From: an uncultured Lachnospiraceae bacterium
GTDB lineage: Bacteria; Bacillota; Clostridia; Lachnospirales; Lachnospiraceae
Direction of reading: 5' to 3'
Length of the DNA stretch: 64,000 bases
Assembly (NCBI GenBank): GCA_944376125.1
Contig: CALWBQ010000047.1
Coordinates: 1 to 64,000, forward strand
Shown: positions 17,025 to 26,429 of the stretch, one piece after another
Layout: each line of letters begins with the position of its first letter
How positions within the stretch are numbered: position 1 is the stretch's first letter
Position numbers and translations under genes: made by a program
The notes under the pieces: model-generated
What the model was told of the DNA's origin: nothing
Databases searched by the model: none
Seen by the model: only the letters and a program-made list of their open reading frames with translations

Positions 17025-17751
17025 TAAGATCAAAGAAGCCTTTGAGCAAATACAGGCAGAAGACGAATTAAAACAGAATACCAAAAATTTTATTTTTGAT
17101 AAAACCAATGGATATAAAAAAGGAAAGGCCATAAATTATCATCGCCTTGCATCTGCCTTTGCATGTATAGCGTTCTTGGCAGTTGGAAGTCATTGGCTTT
17201 ATTTTACGCCCACGGTAGAAATCAGCATAGACATAAATCCATCGGTGGAATTGGATGTCAACCGTTTCAACCGTATCATTTCGTTTGAAAGCTACAACGA
17301 TGACGGGCAGAAATTGATGGATTCTCTTGACATCAAGTTTATGGATTATTCGGAAGCGGTAAATCAGATTATAGAAAGTGAAGATGTTGTATCATTATTA
17401 TCGGACGGCGAGGTGATGACGATTGCCGTTATCGGAACAGACAATGCACAATCCCAGGCAATCCTGTCCAACATCCAAGCCTGCACAGCGGGAGAGCGGA
17501 ATGCCTATTGTTATTATGCACATTCTGAGGAAGTGGAAAAAGCTCACGAGGCCGGACTGTCATATGGAAAATACAAAGCATATTTGGAGCTGCAGGCACT
17601 TGATCCTGCTATTACAGTTGATGAAATCCGAAATATGACCATGCGGGAAATCAGAGATCTGCTTAGTGCCCTGTCAGGCGGCGGAAACGGCGGTGCAAAT
17701 CGCCCTGGTAATGGAAATGGCCGGCAAAACAGGGGCAATCGCAAAAGGTGA
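17017..17751 (+). CDS. RsgI-like membrane anti-sigma factor
   Basis: A 244-aa single-pass protein. Residues 1-42 are cytoplasmic and should bind the sigma factor; a membrane helix is at about 43-63; the rest is external. The external part begins with the RsgI hallmark VEISIDINPSVELDVNRFNRIIS and ends in a Gly/Asn/Arg-rich tail with no recognisable carbohydrate module. In Clostridium thermocellum, RsgI proteins sense polysaccharides through external domains; the signal here is unknown. GGGAGGTG precedes the ATG at 17017, and an in-frame GTG at 17008 is within that site. The overlap with the sigma gene indicates translational coupling. Confidence 0.85.
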   Translation: MNDKIKEAFEQIQAEDELKQNTKNFIFDKTNGYKKGKAINYHRLASAFACIAFLAVGSHWLYFTPTVEISIDINPSVELDVNRFNRIISFESYNDDGQKLMDSLDIKFMDYSEAVNQIIESEDVVSLLSDGEVMTIAVIGTDNAQSQAILSNIQACTAGERNAYCYYAHSEEVEKAHEAGLSYGKYKAYLELQALDPAITVDEIRNMTMREIRDLLSALSGGGNGGANRPGNGNGRQNRGNRKR

Positions 17752-17787
17752 TGCACAGTCCCTGCGGGAGCAGCGTATCACCTTTTT
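17743..17787 (+). terminator. Terminator of the sigma/anti-sigma unit
   Basis: AAAAGGTGAT pairs with ATCACCTTTT, followed by further T on plus. It overlaps the last codons of the anti-sigma gene and faces the convergent ribF gene. Confidence 0.75.
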
Positions 17788-17790
17788 CTA

Positions 17791-18735
17791 TCATATGTTT
17801 CCTTTTCCATGGGCTTTCCAGTAGGCGGCAGCCGCCTCCTTGTCTCGCCCGATCTGAGCCTTCAGCTCCTCCAAGCCGGCAAACTTTCTCTCCCTCCGAA
17901 GGCACTTCATCAGCCGGACTTCCATGTACTGGCCATACAGATTTCCATCAAATCCGAGCAGACAGGTTTCTACGCCTACCGGGTTATTGCCTTCGATTGT
18001 AGGCTTCCTGCCGATGTTGGTCACACCGCAAAATTCCTGTCCCTCCGCCAGCACACTGGAGACATAGACGCCGAATGCCGGCAGATACTTTTCTGGGGGC
18101 GGAATGATGTTAGCCGTTGGAAATCCCAGAGTTACATTGCCGATTCCTCTTCCGTGGACTACTGTTCCATGAATCGCATAAGGCTCCCCCAACAGTTCAT
18201 TGGCCTTTTCTATATCTCCGCGGTCCAGTTCCTCTTTGACATAGGTGCTGCTGATATCCCGGTGATCATCCTGCTCTTTGACTATCACTTGGAGCTGATA
18301 GCCATACTTGGGGGCCAGCCTGGCCAAAAGGGCGGCATCCCCGGCTCCTTTGTAGCCAAAGCTGCAGTCCGTTCCCACGACAATCGCTTTTCCGTTCATC
18401 TGCCCCACCAGAATCCGTCTGACAAATTCCTCCGGTTCCATATGGGCCGTCTCTTTATCGAACGGATATTCTACCAGATAATCGATGCCTGTTTTTTTCA
18501 TGTTAGCCCGCCGTTCTTCGTTTGTAGTGATCACCTTCTGCGGCGCACTGTCCACCACGGAACCGGGTACTGTTGCGAATGTAAAAACTGCTGTCTTGTA
18601 ACCATTAGCAGCCCCAATTTTTTTCATTGCCTCCATCAGCTTCTGATGCCCCCGGTGGCGGCCATCAAATTTCCCTAAAGTAACGACAGTAGGATCGTTT
18701 ATCTGAAATTCTTTTTTTTCTGCAATGTATTCCAT
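17791..18735 (-). CDS. ribF: Bifunctional riboflavin kinase/FAD synthetase RibF
   Basis: A 314-aa enzyme making FMN from riboflavin and then FAD. The N-terminal adenylyltransferase domain (residues 1-180) has the nucleotidyl-transferase motif LGKFDGRHRGHQKL (the family usually has GxFDGxHxGH) and VGTDCSFGYKGAGD; the C-terminal kinase domain (185-310) has GRGIGNVTLGFPTANI. Length is normal. It is the last gene of the rimP-infB operon, 41 bases after truB, as is common in Firmicutes. Confidence 0.96.
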   Translation of the reverse strand: MEYIAEKKEFQINDPTVVTLGKFDGRHRGHQKLMEAMKKIGAANGYKTAVFTFATVPGSVVDSAPQKVITTNEERRANMKKTGIDYLVEYPFDKETAHMEPEEFVRRILVGQMNGKAIVVGTDCSFGYKGAGDAALLARLAPKYGYQLQVIVKEQDDHRDISSTYVKEELDRGDIEKANELLGEPYAIHGTVVHGRGIGNVTLGFPTANIIPPPEKYLPAFGVYVSSVLAEGQEFCGVTNIGRKPTIEGNNPVGVETCLLGFDGNLYGQYMEVRLMKCLRRERKFAGLEELKAQIGRDKEAAAAYWKAHGKGNI

Positions 18736-18776
18736 GAACTAGTCTGCTCCTTCTCACCACGTGAATCCGGAAACCA

Positions 18777-19697
18777 TCATTCTTCCAAATTTAAAAACAT
18801 CTTCCACGGTCTCCAGCGCCCGTTTTTCTTCTCGCAGCGGTAGACACCAAGAAAATGGCCCTGGCTATCAGATACCCGCACTGTATCCGAGTCCAGTCCT
18901 GCCCAAAAACCATCTGCATCTCTGGCAAAGTCTCCATCTGTCAAAGGATTTCCGTTTTTTACCAATCTGTCAGCTTCCTGGATCGTTTTTGCGCTGGGAA
19001 ATGCAGCGAGGGCATCTTCTACTGAGACAATCGCATCTCTGACCGTCCCGTTGTCCCGCAGCTTCTCAATCTCTGACAGAGTAAGAGCCTCCGCAGCTAA
19101 GAAAGCGCCGACCCGCACCCTCTTTAAGGCTTCCATGCAGCCTCCGCAGCCCAATTGATCTCCAATATCGCTGCACAGGGTGCGGATATAGGTACCCTTG
19201 GAACAGGTCACAGTCATCCAAACTCTGGGGAGTTCCATTTTTGTTATCTTCAGCTCCAAAATCTCTACCGGCCTGGCCTGGCGCTCTACTTCTTTTCCAG
19301 CCCGCGCCAGCTCATACAGCTTCTTGCCGTCCACCTTCAGGGCCGAATACATGGGCGGCACCTGCTGGTATTCACCCAAAAAGCTCTCTGCAGCCAAGCG
19401 AACCTCATCCTCTGACACCTGCACCTCTGACTGGGCTGTCACCCTCCCGGTCGTGTCCTGGGTATCCGTCTGTCTGCCCAAAAGCAGGACAGCCTCATAG
19501 GTCTTAGTCTCATTTGCCAGCATATCGCACAGCCTGGTAGCCTGGCCCAGGCATACAGGCAGCACACCCTGAGCTGCCGGATCCAGGGTCCCAGTATGTC
19601 CGATCTTCTTTTGTCTTAAAATTCCTCTCAGGCAGGCCACTACATCGTGGGAGGTGTAACCCGGTTCCTTATAAACATTGATTACTCCGTGATACAT
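18777..19697 (-). CDS. truB: tRNA pseudouridine-55 synthase TruB
   Basis: A 306-aa enzyme that converts U55 in the T loop of tRNAs to pseudouridine. The catalytic aspartate lies in GTLDPAAQGVLP (Asp39). Other marks are YEPGYTSHDVV-like start INVYKEPGYTSHD, TDTQDTTGRV, and a C-terminal PUA-like region. It overlaps the 3' end of nrnA by 16 bases, which suggests coupling. GGAGAGCAGGCC precedes the ATG. Confidence 0.96.
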   Translation of the reverse strand: MYHGVINVYKEPGYTSHDVVACLRGILRQKKIGHTGTLDPAAQGVLPVCLGQATRLCDMLANETKTYEAVLLLGRQTDTQDTTGRVTAQSEVQVSEDEVRLAAESFLGEYQQVPPMYSALKVDGKKLYELARAGKEVERQARPVEILELKITKMELPRVWMTVTCSKGTYIRTLCSDIGDQLGCGGCMEALKRVRVGAFLAAEALTLSEIEKLRDNGTVRDAIVSVEDALAAFPSAKTIQEADRLVKNGNPLTDGDFARDADGFWAGLDSDTVRVSDSQGHFLGVYRCEKKNGRWRPWKMFLNLEE

Positions 19698-20650
19698 GGC
19701 CTGCTCTCCAGTTGTTTCTCAATTTGTGCCGACAGGTTATTCACTACATCGTGCAGATTTCCAGACATCGTGCAGCCAGCCGCCCGGATATGGCCGCCGC
19801 CTCCAAAGAATTGGGCAACCTTGCTCACATCCAGGCAGGAATTCGAGCGAAGGCTGATCTTAAATTCCTGGACTCCAGTCTCATACATGAAAATAGCACA
19901 TTCTACGCCTTCTGTCACCCGGAGCTGATCCACAATGCCTTCCAGGTCTTTGCTGGTGACACCGTAAAATTCCATATCCTTAGCCCTGATAGCGCTAAAA
20001 ATACATTTCCCGTGAAGGAATACGATGCTCTCCAGGAGAGCCCGGCCTAAAATCTGATTCTGGACATATGTCTTCCGGTAAAAGCTGTCATCAATAATCT
20101 TGCCAAAGTCAATCCCCATATCCATCAGTTTGCCGGCAATCGCCATCGTTCTTCCGGAAGTATTGGAATGTTTAAAAACCCCGGTATCATGAATGATGCC
20201 TGTATAAAGACATTCCCCTATCTCTTTCGTAATGAGGCTCTCGTCCATCTGGCAGTAGAGAACCTCACAGCAGGAGCTGGCCTCAGCCTCAATCACATTC
20301 TCCTTAGCGTATCTGGTATTCGTTATATGGTGATCCACGCAAAGACTATTTGCTGCCTCATCCAGCAGCTCTGCAAACTTTCCTAACCGCTCTTTGTCGC
20401 TGGCATCCAGGCAGATACAGAGGTCATAGACCTTTTCTGCGGCTTCCGTCTGAATCTTATCAAAATTCTTCAGGTAAGAAAAACGCTCGTTTCGGTCTTC
20501 CAGGTACAAATCTGCCTTTATATCGGGATATGCTAGCGCTAAATAGTTGTACAATCCCAGGCACGCCCCGATACAATCTCCATCCGGACGGACATGCCCC
20601 AGAATCACAACGGTCTTTACACCTTCCAATGCCTGTTTCAATGCTGTCAT
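19682..20650 (-). CDS. nrnA: Bifunctional oligoribonuclease/pAp phosphatase NrnA
   Basis: A 322-aa DHH-family phosphodiesterase that degrades very short RNA and DNA oligonucleotides and hydrolyses pAp. The DHH domain has GHVRPDGDCIGACLGL near residue 18, the CLDASD motif near 80, and the metal-binding DHH in LCVDHHITNTRYA near 103. The DHHA1 domain closes with FFGGGGHIRAAGCTM around 285-300. The position between rbfA and truB is standard for Firmicutes. Confidence 0.95.
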   Translation of the reverse strand: MTALKQALEGVKTVVILGHVRPDGDCIGACLGLYNYLALAYPDIKADLYLEDRNERFSYLKNFDKIQTEAAEKVYDLCICLDASDKERLGKFAELLDEAANSLCVDHHITNTRYAKENVIEAEASSCCEVLYCQMDESLITKEIGECLYTGIIHDTGVFKHSNTSGRTMAIAGKLMDMGIDFGKIIDDSFYRKTYVQNQILGRALLESIVFLHGKCIFSAIRAKDMEFYGVTSKDLEGIVDQLRVTEGVECAIFMYETGVQEFKISLRSNSCLDVSKVAQFFGGGGHIRAAGCTMSGNLHDVVNNLSAQIEKQLESRPCITE

Positions 20651-20677
20651 ACGGTTTTCCTTCCCCTTTCCTGCTGA

Positions 20678-21070
20678 TTACTCTTCAGAAGCCTCCTCAT
20701 CCTCATCGATGATTCCATCTGCTTTTGCCACCTGGTCGATCAGATGAGACATATTGACTCCATACTCGATTGACTGGTCAAATATAAACTGCAGCTGAGG
20801 CGTATTCCGCAGATTGACTCTTCTGGCCAGTTCTCTGCGGATGTAGCCTTCAGCGCTCTTTAATCCCTTAATTGTCTCCTTCCCAGCCTCCTCGCTGCCC
20901 AGGACGCTGATATAGACCTTACAGTATTTCAGATCTGGCGTCACTTCCGCAGACACGACTGTAGTCATGGGATGGATTCTGGGATCTTTTACGCCCCCGC
21001 GAATAATTTCGCTTAACTCCCTCTGGACTTCCATGTTGATTCTTGTATTTTTAATGCTGTTTTTACGCAT
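20678..21070 (-). CDS. rbfA: Ribosome-binding factor A
   Basis: A 130-aa KH-like protein that helps mature the 16S rRNA 5' end. Family segments are RINMEVQRELSEIIRGGVKDPRI, VSAEVTPDLKYCKVYISVLG and LRNTPQLQFIFDQSIEYG. The acidic C terminus (IIDEDEEASEE) is normal. The ATG at 21070 has GAGGAAAATT before it; a GTG at 21082 is in frame but within that ribosome site. It is 35 bases downstream of infB. Confidence 0.95.
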   Translation of the reverse strand: MRKNSIKNTRINMEVQRELSEIIRGGVKDPRIHPMTTVVSAEVTPDLKYCKVYISVLGSEEAGKETIKGLKSAEGYIRRELARRVNLRNTPQLQFIFDQSIEYGVNMSHLIDQVAKADGIIDEDEEASEE

Positions 21071-21105
21071 AATTTTCCTCACTTTCCGGCAGCCGGAAGG
21101 AAGAT

Positions 21106-23859
21106 TTACCTGGGCACCTCTACCATTGTATATGCCTCAATAGTATCATCTTCCTGAAGATCGTTAAACTTGTCGAATACCAGGCCGCATTCGTAACCGG
21201 CAGCCACTTCTTTTACATCGTCTTTAAACCTCTTCAAGGAAACGATATCACCGTCGAACAGCAGGTCATTTCCTCTTGAAACCCTGGCTTTGCAGCCCCT
21301 GGTAAACTTGCCGTCCAAGATATAAGTTCCTGCAATTGTGCCGACGCCGGACGCCTTGAACGTCTGGCGGATGACGCCGTGGCCGATCACTTTCTCCTCA
21401 AAAATCGGATCCAGCATGCCCTTCATGGCAGCCTCTACATCTTCGATTGCCTGATAAATGACCTTATACAGCCGGACGTCCACCTTCTCTCTGTCTGCTA
21501 CAGACTTGGCCATGGCATCCGGACGTACATTAAATCCAATGATAATGGCATTGGAAGCAGATGCCAGAGATACATCGGATTCATTGATGGCTCCCACGCC
21601 TCCGTGAATTACCTTCACAGCCACTTCATCATTAGACAGCTTTAACAAGCTCTGCTTGACTGCCTCCACAGATCCCTGCACATCCGCCTTGATAATAATC
21701 GGCAGCTCTTTGATATTGCCCGCCTGAATCTGACTGAACAGATCATCCAGGGACAGTTTTGCTTTTGTATCTTCGATCAGCTTATTCTTGCCTTCCGCGA
21801 TAAAGGTCTCTGCGAAGCTCCTGGCTTCTTTCTCGTTTTCTGTGCTGACTAAAATCTCTCCGGCATTGGGAACATCGTTTAATCCCAAAATTTCTACCGG
21901 TGTGGATGGTCCTGCCTCTTTGACGCGGCGGCCCTTATCATCCATCATGGCACGGACTTTGCCGAAGCATGCACCGCAGGCCACAATATCACCCACATGG
22001 AGTGTTCCTTTCTGAACCAGAACAGTGGCCACGGGACCTTTTCCCTTATCCAGCTCAGCCTCAATAATGATTCCTCTGGCTTTCCGGTTGGGATTCGCCT
22101 TCAGTTCCTTGACCTCAGCGGTCAGCAGAATCATTTCCAAAAGTTCCTTAATGCCCTCATGCGTATGAGCAGAAACCGGAACGCAGACTGTAGATCCGCC
22201 CCAGTCCTCCGGGATCAGTTCATATTCTGACAGCTCCTGTTTTACTCTGTCGATGTTGGCACTCGGCTTATCAATCTTATTGATTGCCACAATGATCTCA
22301 ACGCCGGCAGCCTTTGCATGATTGATAGCTTCTACTGTCTGCGGCATAACGCCATCGTCTGCAGCCACTACCAGAACGGCAATATCCGTAGCCTGGGCGC
22401 CTCTCATTCGCATGGCTGTAAATGCCTCATGGCCTGGCGTGTCTAAAAATGTGATCTTCTGCCCATTGATCTCTACCACGTAAGCGCCAATGTGCTGGGT
22501 AATGCCCCCGGCCTCCTTGGCAGTTACATTCGTCTGACTGATTGCATCCAGAAGAGAGGTTTTTCCATGGTCAACATGGCCCATAACGCACACTACCGGA
22601 GGTCTGGTAACCATCGTATCTTCGCTCTCTTCATCCTCCTTCAGAAGCTCCGCAATCACATCCACCTTTTCTTCTTTTTCGCAGAGGATATCAAACTCCA
22701 TAGCGATCTCCTCCGCCTGCTCGTAATCCACTTCCTGGTTCACCGTCACCATTTTGCCCTGCAGGAACAGTTTCTTTACAATGGCAGACGGCTGCATTTT
22801 CATCTTTTCCGCCAGCTCCCGGATCGTAATCACCTCCGGCAGCGTGATGACCTTTACTTCCTCAGTCTTCGGCTCTTCCTTCTTGACAGGCATGATGAAG
22901 GCGCCTTTAGCCGGCTTTCCTCCTCTTGCTCCTGCCTTTGCCTTTCCGTCTTCCACCCGGTCTCTCTTGTCAAACCGGTCATTCTTATGGCTGTTTTTAT
23001 TCTGACGGCTGCTGCTGGGCTTTGCCTGAACCGGCGTATCAAAGGACATCTTCGCTCCAGACTGGCTGCGTCCCTGTCCTCCCTGACGGTTTCCTCCATC
23101 GCGGCCTCCAAAGCCTCCCTGGCGGTTTCCATCGCGGTTCCCCTTGAAACCTCCCTGACGGTTTCCGTCGCGGCTCCCCTTGAAACCTCCCTGACGGTTT
23201 CCGTCGCGGTTCCCGTTAAAGCCTCCCTGGCGGTTTCCATCGCGGTTCCCGTTAAAACCTCCCTGGCGGTTTCCGTCGCGGTTCCCATTGAAACCTCCCT
23301 GGCGGCGGTTTCCGTCACGGCCTCCATCACGGTTCCCGTTAAAGCCTCCCTGACGGCGGTTCCCGTCACGGCCTCCATCAGACTGACGGGGCTGAGCATT
23401 TTCTCTGGAAGACACAGCTTCCCTGGGCTTCTCTGCCTGCTGGGCAGCAGTCTCCTGTGCTTTCACTGCCTCCTTCGGCGCTTCCTTTACTGCCTCTTTC
23501 GGCGTGCCAGCGGTTCTGGCCGCAGAACTCTCAGCCGGACGTGCCCCAGATACCGGGCGGGATGTCTCTCTGTTCTGCCGGGACTGCTGCTTTGCCGTCC
23601 CTGCCGGCCGGTTTTTTAGCTGCTGGGAATTCTGCGGCCGATATACAGCTACTACTTTCTTCTTATGGGGAACCGCCTCTTCACCGGAAGCAGGAGCTGC
23701 CGCCTCCTTCTTTGGAGCCGCCGCACTCCTCAGCATGTTTTCCTGCTCCCCTGTCAGGATCGACAGAGCACTTTTATTTTTAACTCCGCTTTTTTCCAGC
23801 ATATCTATCACTTCTCTGGGGGTCTTCCCCAGTTCTTTCGCCAATTCATTCACTCTCAT
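21106..23859 (-). CDS. infB: Translation initiation factor IF-2
   Basis: A 917-aa GTPase that places initiator tRNA on the 30S subunit. The N-terminal IF2_N motif is at residues 1-50. A disordered Ala/Glu/Lys-rich region follows to about 160. Residues about 161-264 are a Gly/Asn/Arg repeat of units like [12 protein letters not shown] second IF2_N copy lies near 345-395. The G domain starts with GHVDHGKT at 427-434, with DTPGHE and NKID motifs, then domains II-IV. The repeat is unusual in length and regularity. The ATG at 23859 follows AGGAGG by eight bases. Confidence 0.97.
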   Translation of the reverse strand: MRVNELAKELGKTPREVIDMLEKSGVKNKSALSILTGEQENMLRSAAAPKKEAAAPASGEEAVPHKKKVVAVYRPQNSQQLKNRPAGTAKQQSRQNRETSRPVSGARPAESSAARTAGTPKEAVKEAPKEAVKAQETAAQQAEKPREAVSSRENAQPRQSDGGRDGNRRQGGFNGNRDGGRDGNRRQGGFNGNRDGNRQGGFNGNRDGNRQGGFNGNRDGNRQGGFKGSRDGNRQGGFKGNRDGNRQGGFGGRDGGNRQGGQGRSQSGAKMSFDTPVQAKPSSSRQNKNSHKNDRFDKRDRVEDGKAKAGARGGKPAKGAFIMPVKKEEPKTEEVKVITLPEVITIRELAEKMKMQPSAIVKKLFLQGKMVTVNQEVDYEQAEEIAMEFDILCEKEEKVDVIAELLKEDEESEDTMVTRPPVVCVMGHVDHGKTSLLDAISQTNVTAKEAGGITQHIGAYVVEINGQKITFLDTPGHEAFTAMRMRGAQATDIAVLVVAADDGVMPQTVEAINHAKAAGVEIIVAINKIDKPSANIDRVKQELSEYELIPEDWGGSTVCVPVSAHTHEGIKELLEMILLTAEVKELKANPNRKARGIIIEAELDKGKGPVATVLVQKGTLHVGDIVACGACFGKVRAMMDDKGRRVKEAGPSTPVEILGLNDVPNAGEILVSTENEKEARSFAETFIAEGKNKLIEDTKAKLSLDDLFSQIQAGNIKELPIIIKADVQGSVEAVKQSLLKLSNDEVAVKVIHGGVGAINESDVSLASASNAIIIGFNVRPDAMAKSVADREKVDVRLYKVIYQAIEDVEAAMKGMLDPIFEEKVIGHGVIRQTFKASGVGTIAGTYILDGKFTRGCKARVSRGNDLLFDGDIVSLKRFKDDVKEVAAGYECGLVFDKFNDLQEDDTIEAYTMVEVPR
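23068..23379 (-). repeat. In-frame tandem repeat inside infB (Gly-Asn-Arg units)
   Basis: About eight to nine copies of a 33-42 base unit coding for variants of [11 protein letters not shown](N/K). Units differ mainly by N/K and single/double Arg. The DNA is similar enough between copies to allow copy-number change by slippage. Not a CRISPR array: no unique spacers, and the frame is kept. Confidence 0.85.
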
Positions 23860-24181
23860 GCTCACTACCTCCTATCAGCTTCATTTGTTTCCCCACTGCT
23901 TTTGCGAACCCTTCATCTAAAACTGCCAGAGATGCCCTCATCTCCTTGCCCATAGCGCGGCCCAGCTCCTCTTTTTCTCCAAATACCATAAGAGGAACCT
24001 TATAGTAAGTACACATATTGGTAAACATTTTCTTCGTATTATCCGATGCCTCTTCCGACACAATCACCAGACTGGCTTTTCCCGTCTTAACCGCCTTCTC
24101 CGTGGAAAATTCCCCGCTGGCTGTCTTTCCTGCTTTCGTTGCCAGTCCGATCAAATTTAAGACCTTTCGTCTGTTATCCAA
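23846..24181 (-). CDS. ylxQ: L7Ae-family ribosomal-type protein YlxQ
   Basis: A 111-aa RNA-binding protein of the L7Ae/L30e fold. Segments [40 protein letters not shown] and [21 protein letters not shown] match the family. The likely start is TTG at 24181, since GGAAGGAC lies just upstream and the frame holds no nearer ATG; it overlaps the ylxR stop. The 3' end overlaps infB by 14 bases. Kink-turn RNA binding is probable by family; the cellular target is uncertain. Confidence 0.9.
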   Translation of the reverse strand: MDNRRKVLNLIGLATKAGKTASGEFSTEKAVKTGKASLVIVSEEASDNTKKMFTNMCTYYKVPLMVFGEKEELGRAMGKEMRASLAVLDEGFAKAVGKQMKLIGGSEHESE

Positions 24182-24446
24182 GTCCTTCCATCTCCTTTTC
24201 CAGAGTTTCATAGACTTCTTTGGGAATTGCCATCTTGAAAGAACGCTCCAGTCCTTTTCCCTTGATTGCTTTCTGAAGACATTCCTTTGAAGGGCACAGA
24301 TATGCGCCCCGGCCATTTTTTCTGCCTGTGGCATCTAATGTAAATTCCCCTTCCGGCGTCCTCAGGATCCGAATCATCTCTTTTTTATTTTTGCTCTCAC
24401 CGCATCCAATACATTGCCGCAGAGGGATTTTTTTCCCTGTACTCAC
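24174..24446 (-). CDS. ylxR: YlxR (DUF448) RNA-binding protein
   Basis: A 90-aa protein with the family start PLRQCIGCGESKNKKEMIRILR and the RKNGRGAYLCPSKECLQKA segment. Four cysteines in two pairs suggest a structural metal in some members. It is conserved between nusA and ylxQ. YlxR has been linked to RNase P and to nucleoid-related regulation in some Firmicutes; its role here is inferred only from family. Confidence 0.93.
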   Translation of the reverse strand: MSTGKKIPLRQCIGCGESKNKKEMIRILRTPEGEFTLDATGRKNGRGAYLCPSKECLQKAIKGKGLERSFKMAIPKEVYETLEKEMEGLG

Positions 24447-24475
24447 TCTATCACTCCTCGCTATTCCTGACAGTT

Positions 24476-25642
24476 TTATTCTGCGTCCGGATAATCCTCA
24501 GTTTTCTCCTGGTAATCTTCCTGATCCTGATAGTCCTCCTGGTATCCGTTCTCCATCTCTTCCATATCTTCCTGGTACTCAATGCCCATCTCTTCAAACA
24601 AGCCGGATTCTCTTGCCTGGGTCTCGCTCTTAATGTCAATCTTGTATCCGGTCAGGCGGGCTGCCAGACGGGCATTCTGGCCCTCTTTTCCGATTGCTAA
24701 GGACAGCTGGTAATCGGGAACGATTACCTGAGCTTCCCGTTCCTCCTCATCTGCAACAACACAGATTACTTTTGCGGGGCTTAAAGCATTCTCAATCAGG
24801 TAGGCAGCATTGTCATCCCAGTTAATGATATCGATCTTCTCGCCTCTCAGTTCGTTCACTACTGCATTGACTCTGGCTCCGTTTAAGCCGACACAGGCTC
24901 CAACCGGGTCTACGTTAGGATCATGGGAGCAGACTGCGATCTTGGTTCTGGAACCGGCCTCGCGTGCAATGGCTTTGATCTCCACAGTCCCATCCCGCAC
25001 CTCTGCAACTTCTGACTCAAACAGACGTTTTACCAGATCCGGATGAGTCCGTGAAACGGACACTCTGGGGCCCTTAGGCGTATCCTTTACCTCCAAGATG
25101 TAAACCTTAATACGCTCTGTCGGCTTCAGGATTTCTCCCTTCACCTGTTCGCTCTCATTTAAAATTGCATCTACACGGCCCAGATTAATGCTGATGTTCC
25201 TGCCCAGATTTTTCTGGACAATCCCAGTCACAACATCCTTCTCTTTGCTGTAGTAGTCATTGTACAGCACTTTTCTCTCTTCCTCGCGGATTTTCTGCAG
25301 AATGACGTTCTTCGCATTCTGAGTTGCGATCCTGCCGAAATTTTTTGACTCAATAGGAACCTGGACGATATCTCCCACTACATATCTGGGATCCTGCATT
25401 CTGGCTTCCGCAAGAGAAATCTGGAGCATGGGATCTTCCACTTCTTCCACCACTTCTTTCTCCGCATAGACAGCGAAATCACAGGTTTCCGGATTAATTG
25501 TGACCTTTACATTGTCTGCTTTTCCAAAATGATTCTTGCAGGCTGTTAAAAGAGAGTTTTCGATCGCCTCCAGCAGCACATCTTTGCTGATATTTTTTTC
25601 TTTTTCCAGCATTTCAAGCGCCAATAAAAGTTCCTTGTTCAT
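24476..25642 (-). CDS. nusA: Transcription termination/antitermination factor NusA
   Basis: A 388-aa RNA polymerase-binding protein. N-terminal polymerase-binding domain at residues 1-125, S1 domain at about 130-200 (KDVVTGIVQKNLGRNISINL), then KH1 and KH2 from about 230 to 345 (DPVGACVGLNGARVNAVVNEL, LAIGKEGQNARLAARLTGYKIDI). The short form without C-terminal acidic repeats is normal for Firmicutes. It ends in a Glu/Asp/Tyr/Gln-rich tail of about 40 residues (EDYQDQEDYQEKTEDY), unusual in its regular Tyr spacing. Confidence 0.96.
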   Translation of the reverse strand: MNKELLLALEMLEKEKNISKDVLLEAIENSLLTACKNHFGKADNVKVTINPETCDFAVYAEKEVVEEVEDPMLQISLAEARMQDPRYVVGDIVQVPIESKNFGRIATQNAKNVILQKIREEERKVLYNDYYSKEKDVVTGIVQKNLGRNISINLGRVDAILNESEQVKGEILKPTERIKVYILEVKDTPKGPRVSVSRTHPDLVKRLFESEVAEVRDGTVEIKAIAREAGSRTKIAVCSHDPNVDPVGACVGLNGARVNAVVNELRGEKIDIINWDDNAAYLIENALSPAKVICVVADEEEREAQVIVPDYQLSLAIGKEGQNARLAARLTGYKIDIKSETQARESGLFEEMGIEYQEDMEEMENGYQEDYQDQEDYQEKTEDYPDAE

Positions 25643-25669
25643 GATTATCCTCCTAATGCTCCTTCTCCA

Positions 25670-26137
25670 TTAAAAATCAAATGCCAGCCGAATCAATGCG
25701 ATCGACGGCCGTTCAAATGTAATCCGGGTGCCATCTTCCAGGCCAATAGTCACGGTATCTTTATCATATGCTTCCAGGATACCGGTATAGTCCTTCTGTT
25801 TTTCCACAGCCTTGTACAGCTTGATGTCTACCTCTTTGCCAATACTCCGGGCAAAATCCTTCTCTTTCTTTAACGGTCTCCCCAATCCAGGAGAGCTGAC
25901 CTCCAGAATATAACTGTCTTCTATAAAATCCTCCTGATCCAGCCATTCCCCCAGCTCCCGATTGATGACCTCGCAGTCATCTACTGTAATTCCGCCTTCT
26001 TTATCAATATAGGCCCGCAGATACCATGTGCCTGCCTCTTTGACGTACTCCACATCCACCAATTCAAAATGGTGTTTTTCCATTACCGGGAGAAGAAATG
26101 CCTCTGTTTTTGCTTCATACTGTTCCCTTCTGGTCAT
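25670..26137 (-). CDS. rimP: Ribosome maturation factor RimP
   Basis: A 155-aa protein needed for 30S subunit assembly. Family segments are HFELVDVEYVKEAGTWYLRAYIDKEGGITVDDCEVINRELGEWLD and the conserved SYILEVSSPGLGRPLKKEKDF. The ATG at 26137 follows AAAGGTGGTG; the frame stays open another 40 codons upstream, but that stretch overlaps the leader hairpin and is not coding. It is the first gene of the operon through ribF. Confidence 0.95.
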   Translation of the reverse strand: MTRREQYEAKTEAFLLPVMEKHHFELVDVEYVKEAGTWYLRAYIDKEGGITVDDCEVINRELGEWLDQEDFIEDSYILEVSSPGLGRPLKKEKDFARSIGKEVDIKLYKAVEKQKDYTGILEAYDKDTVTIGLEDGTRITFERPSIALIRLAFDF

Positions 26138-26210
26138 CTTTACACCACCTTTCCATCTTTTTTCAATCGCGCTTTCTATCCCCTGAGTTTCAAAAAATTC
26201 AGGAAACAAA

Positions 26211-26240
26211 ACGGAAAGAGTGGACTTGCGCCCACTCTTT
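26211..26240 (-). promoter_or_regulatory. Leader hairpin of the rimP operon (possible attenuator)
   Basis: A 9-bp perfect stem (AAAGAGTGG / CCACTCTTT, 8-nt loop) lies about 25 bases after the predicted start of transcription. An interrupted U-rich tail (CCGTTTTGTTT) follows on the minus strand, so it could end or pause transcription before rimP. Confidence 0.55.
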
Positions 26241-26269
26241 CTGTCAACTGCCAACATGTTCTGTGCCTC

Positions 26270-26298
26270 ATTATAGCACCATATAGAGGCAAATGCAA
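26270..26298 (-). promoter_or_regulatory. Sigma-A promoter of the rimP-ribF operon
   Basis: TTGCAT, 17-bp spacer, perfect TATAAT on the minus strand, 133 bases upstream of rimP. Confidence 0.8.
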
Positions 26299-26429
26299 GT
26301 ACTTCTTTGTCAAAAACAAAAATAATTTCCTTTTATATTGGCAGTTTTGCCAAATCCGATCCGCCGCGGATGGCAATGCCGCAAATTCAATCTTTTTCAT
26401 CATCTGGAGCGTAAAATATATTCCATCGC

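Noticed and set aside
23068..23379. Possible CRISPR array
   Set aside because: Units are adjacent without unique spacers and keep the infB reading frame.
22492..23619. A 375-codon plus-strand frame with repeats, opposite infB
   Set aside because: The repeats are the reverse strand of the IF-2 Gly-Asn-Arg array; no ribosome site.
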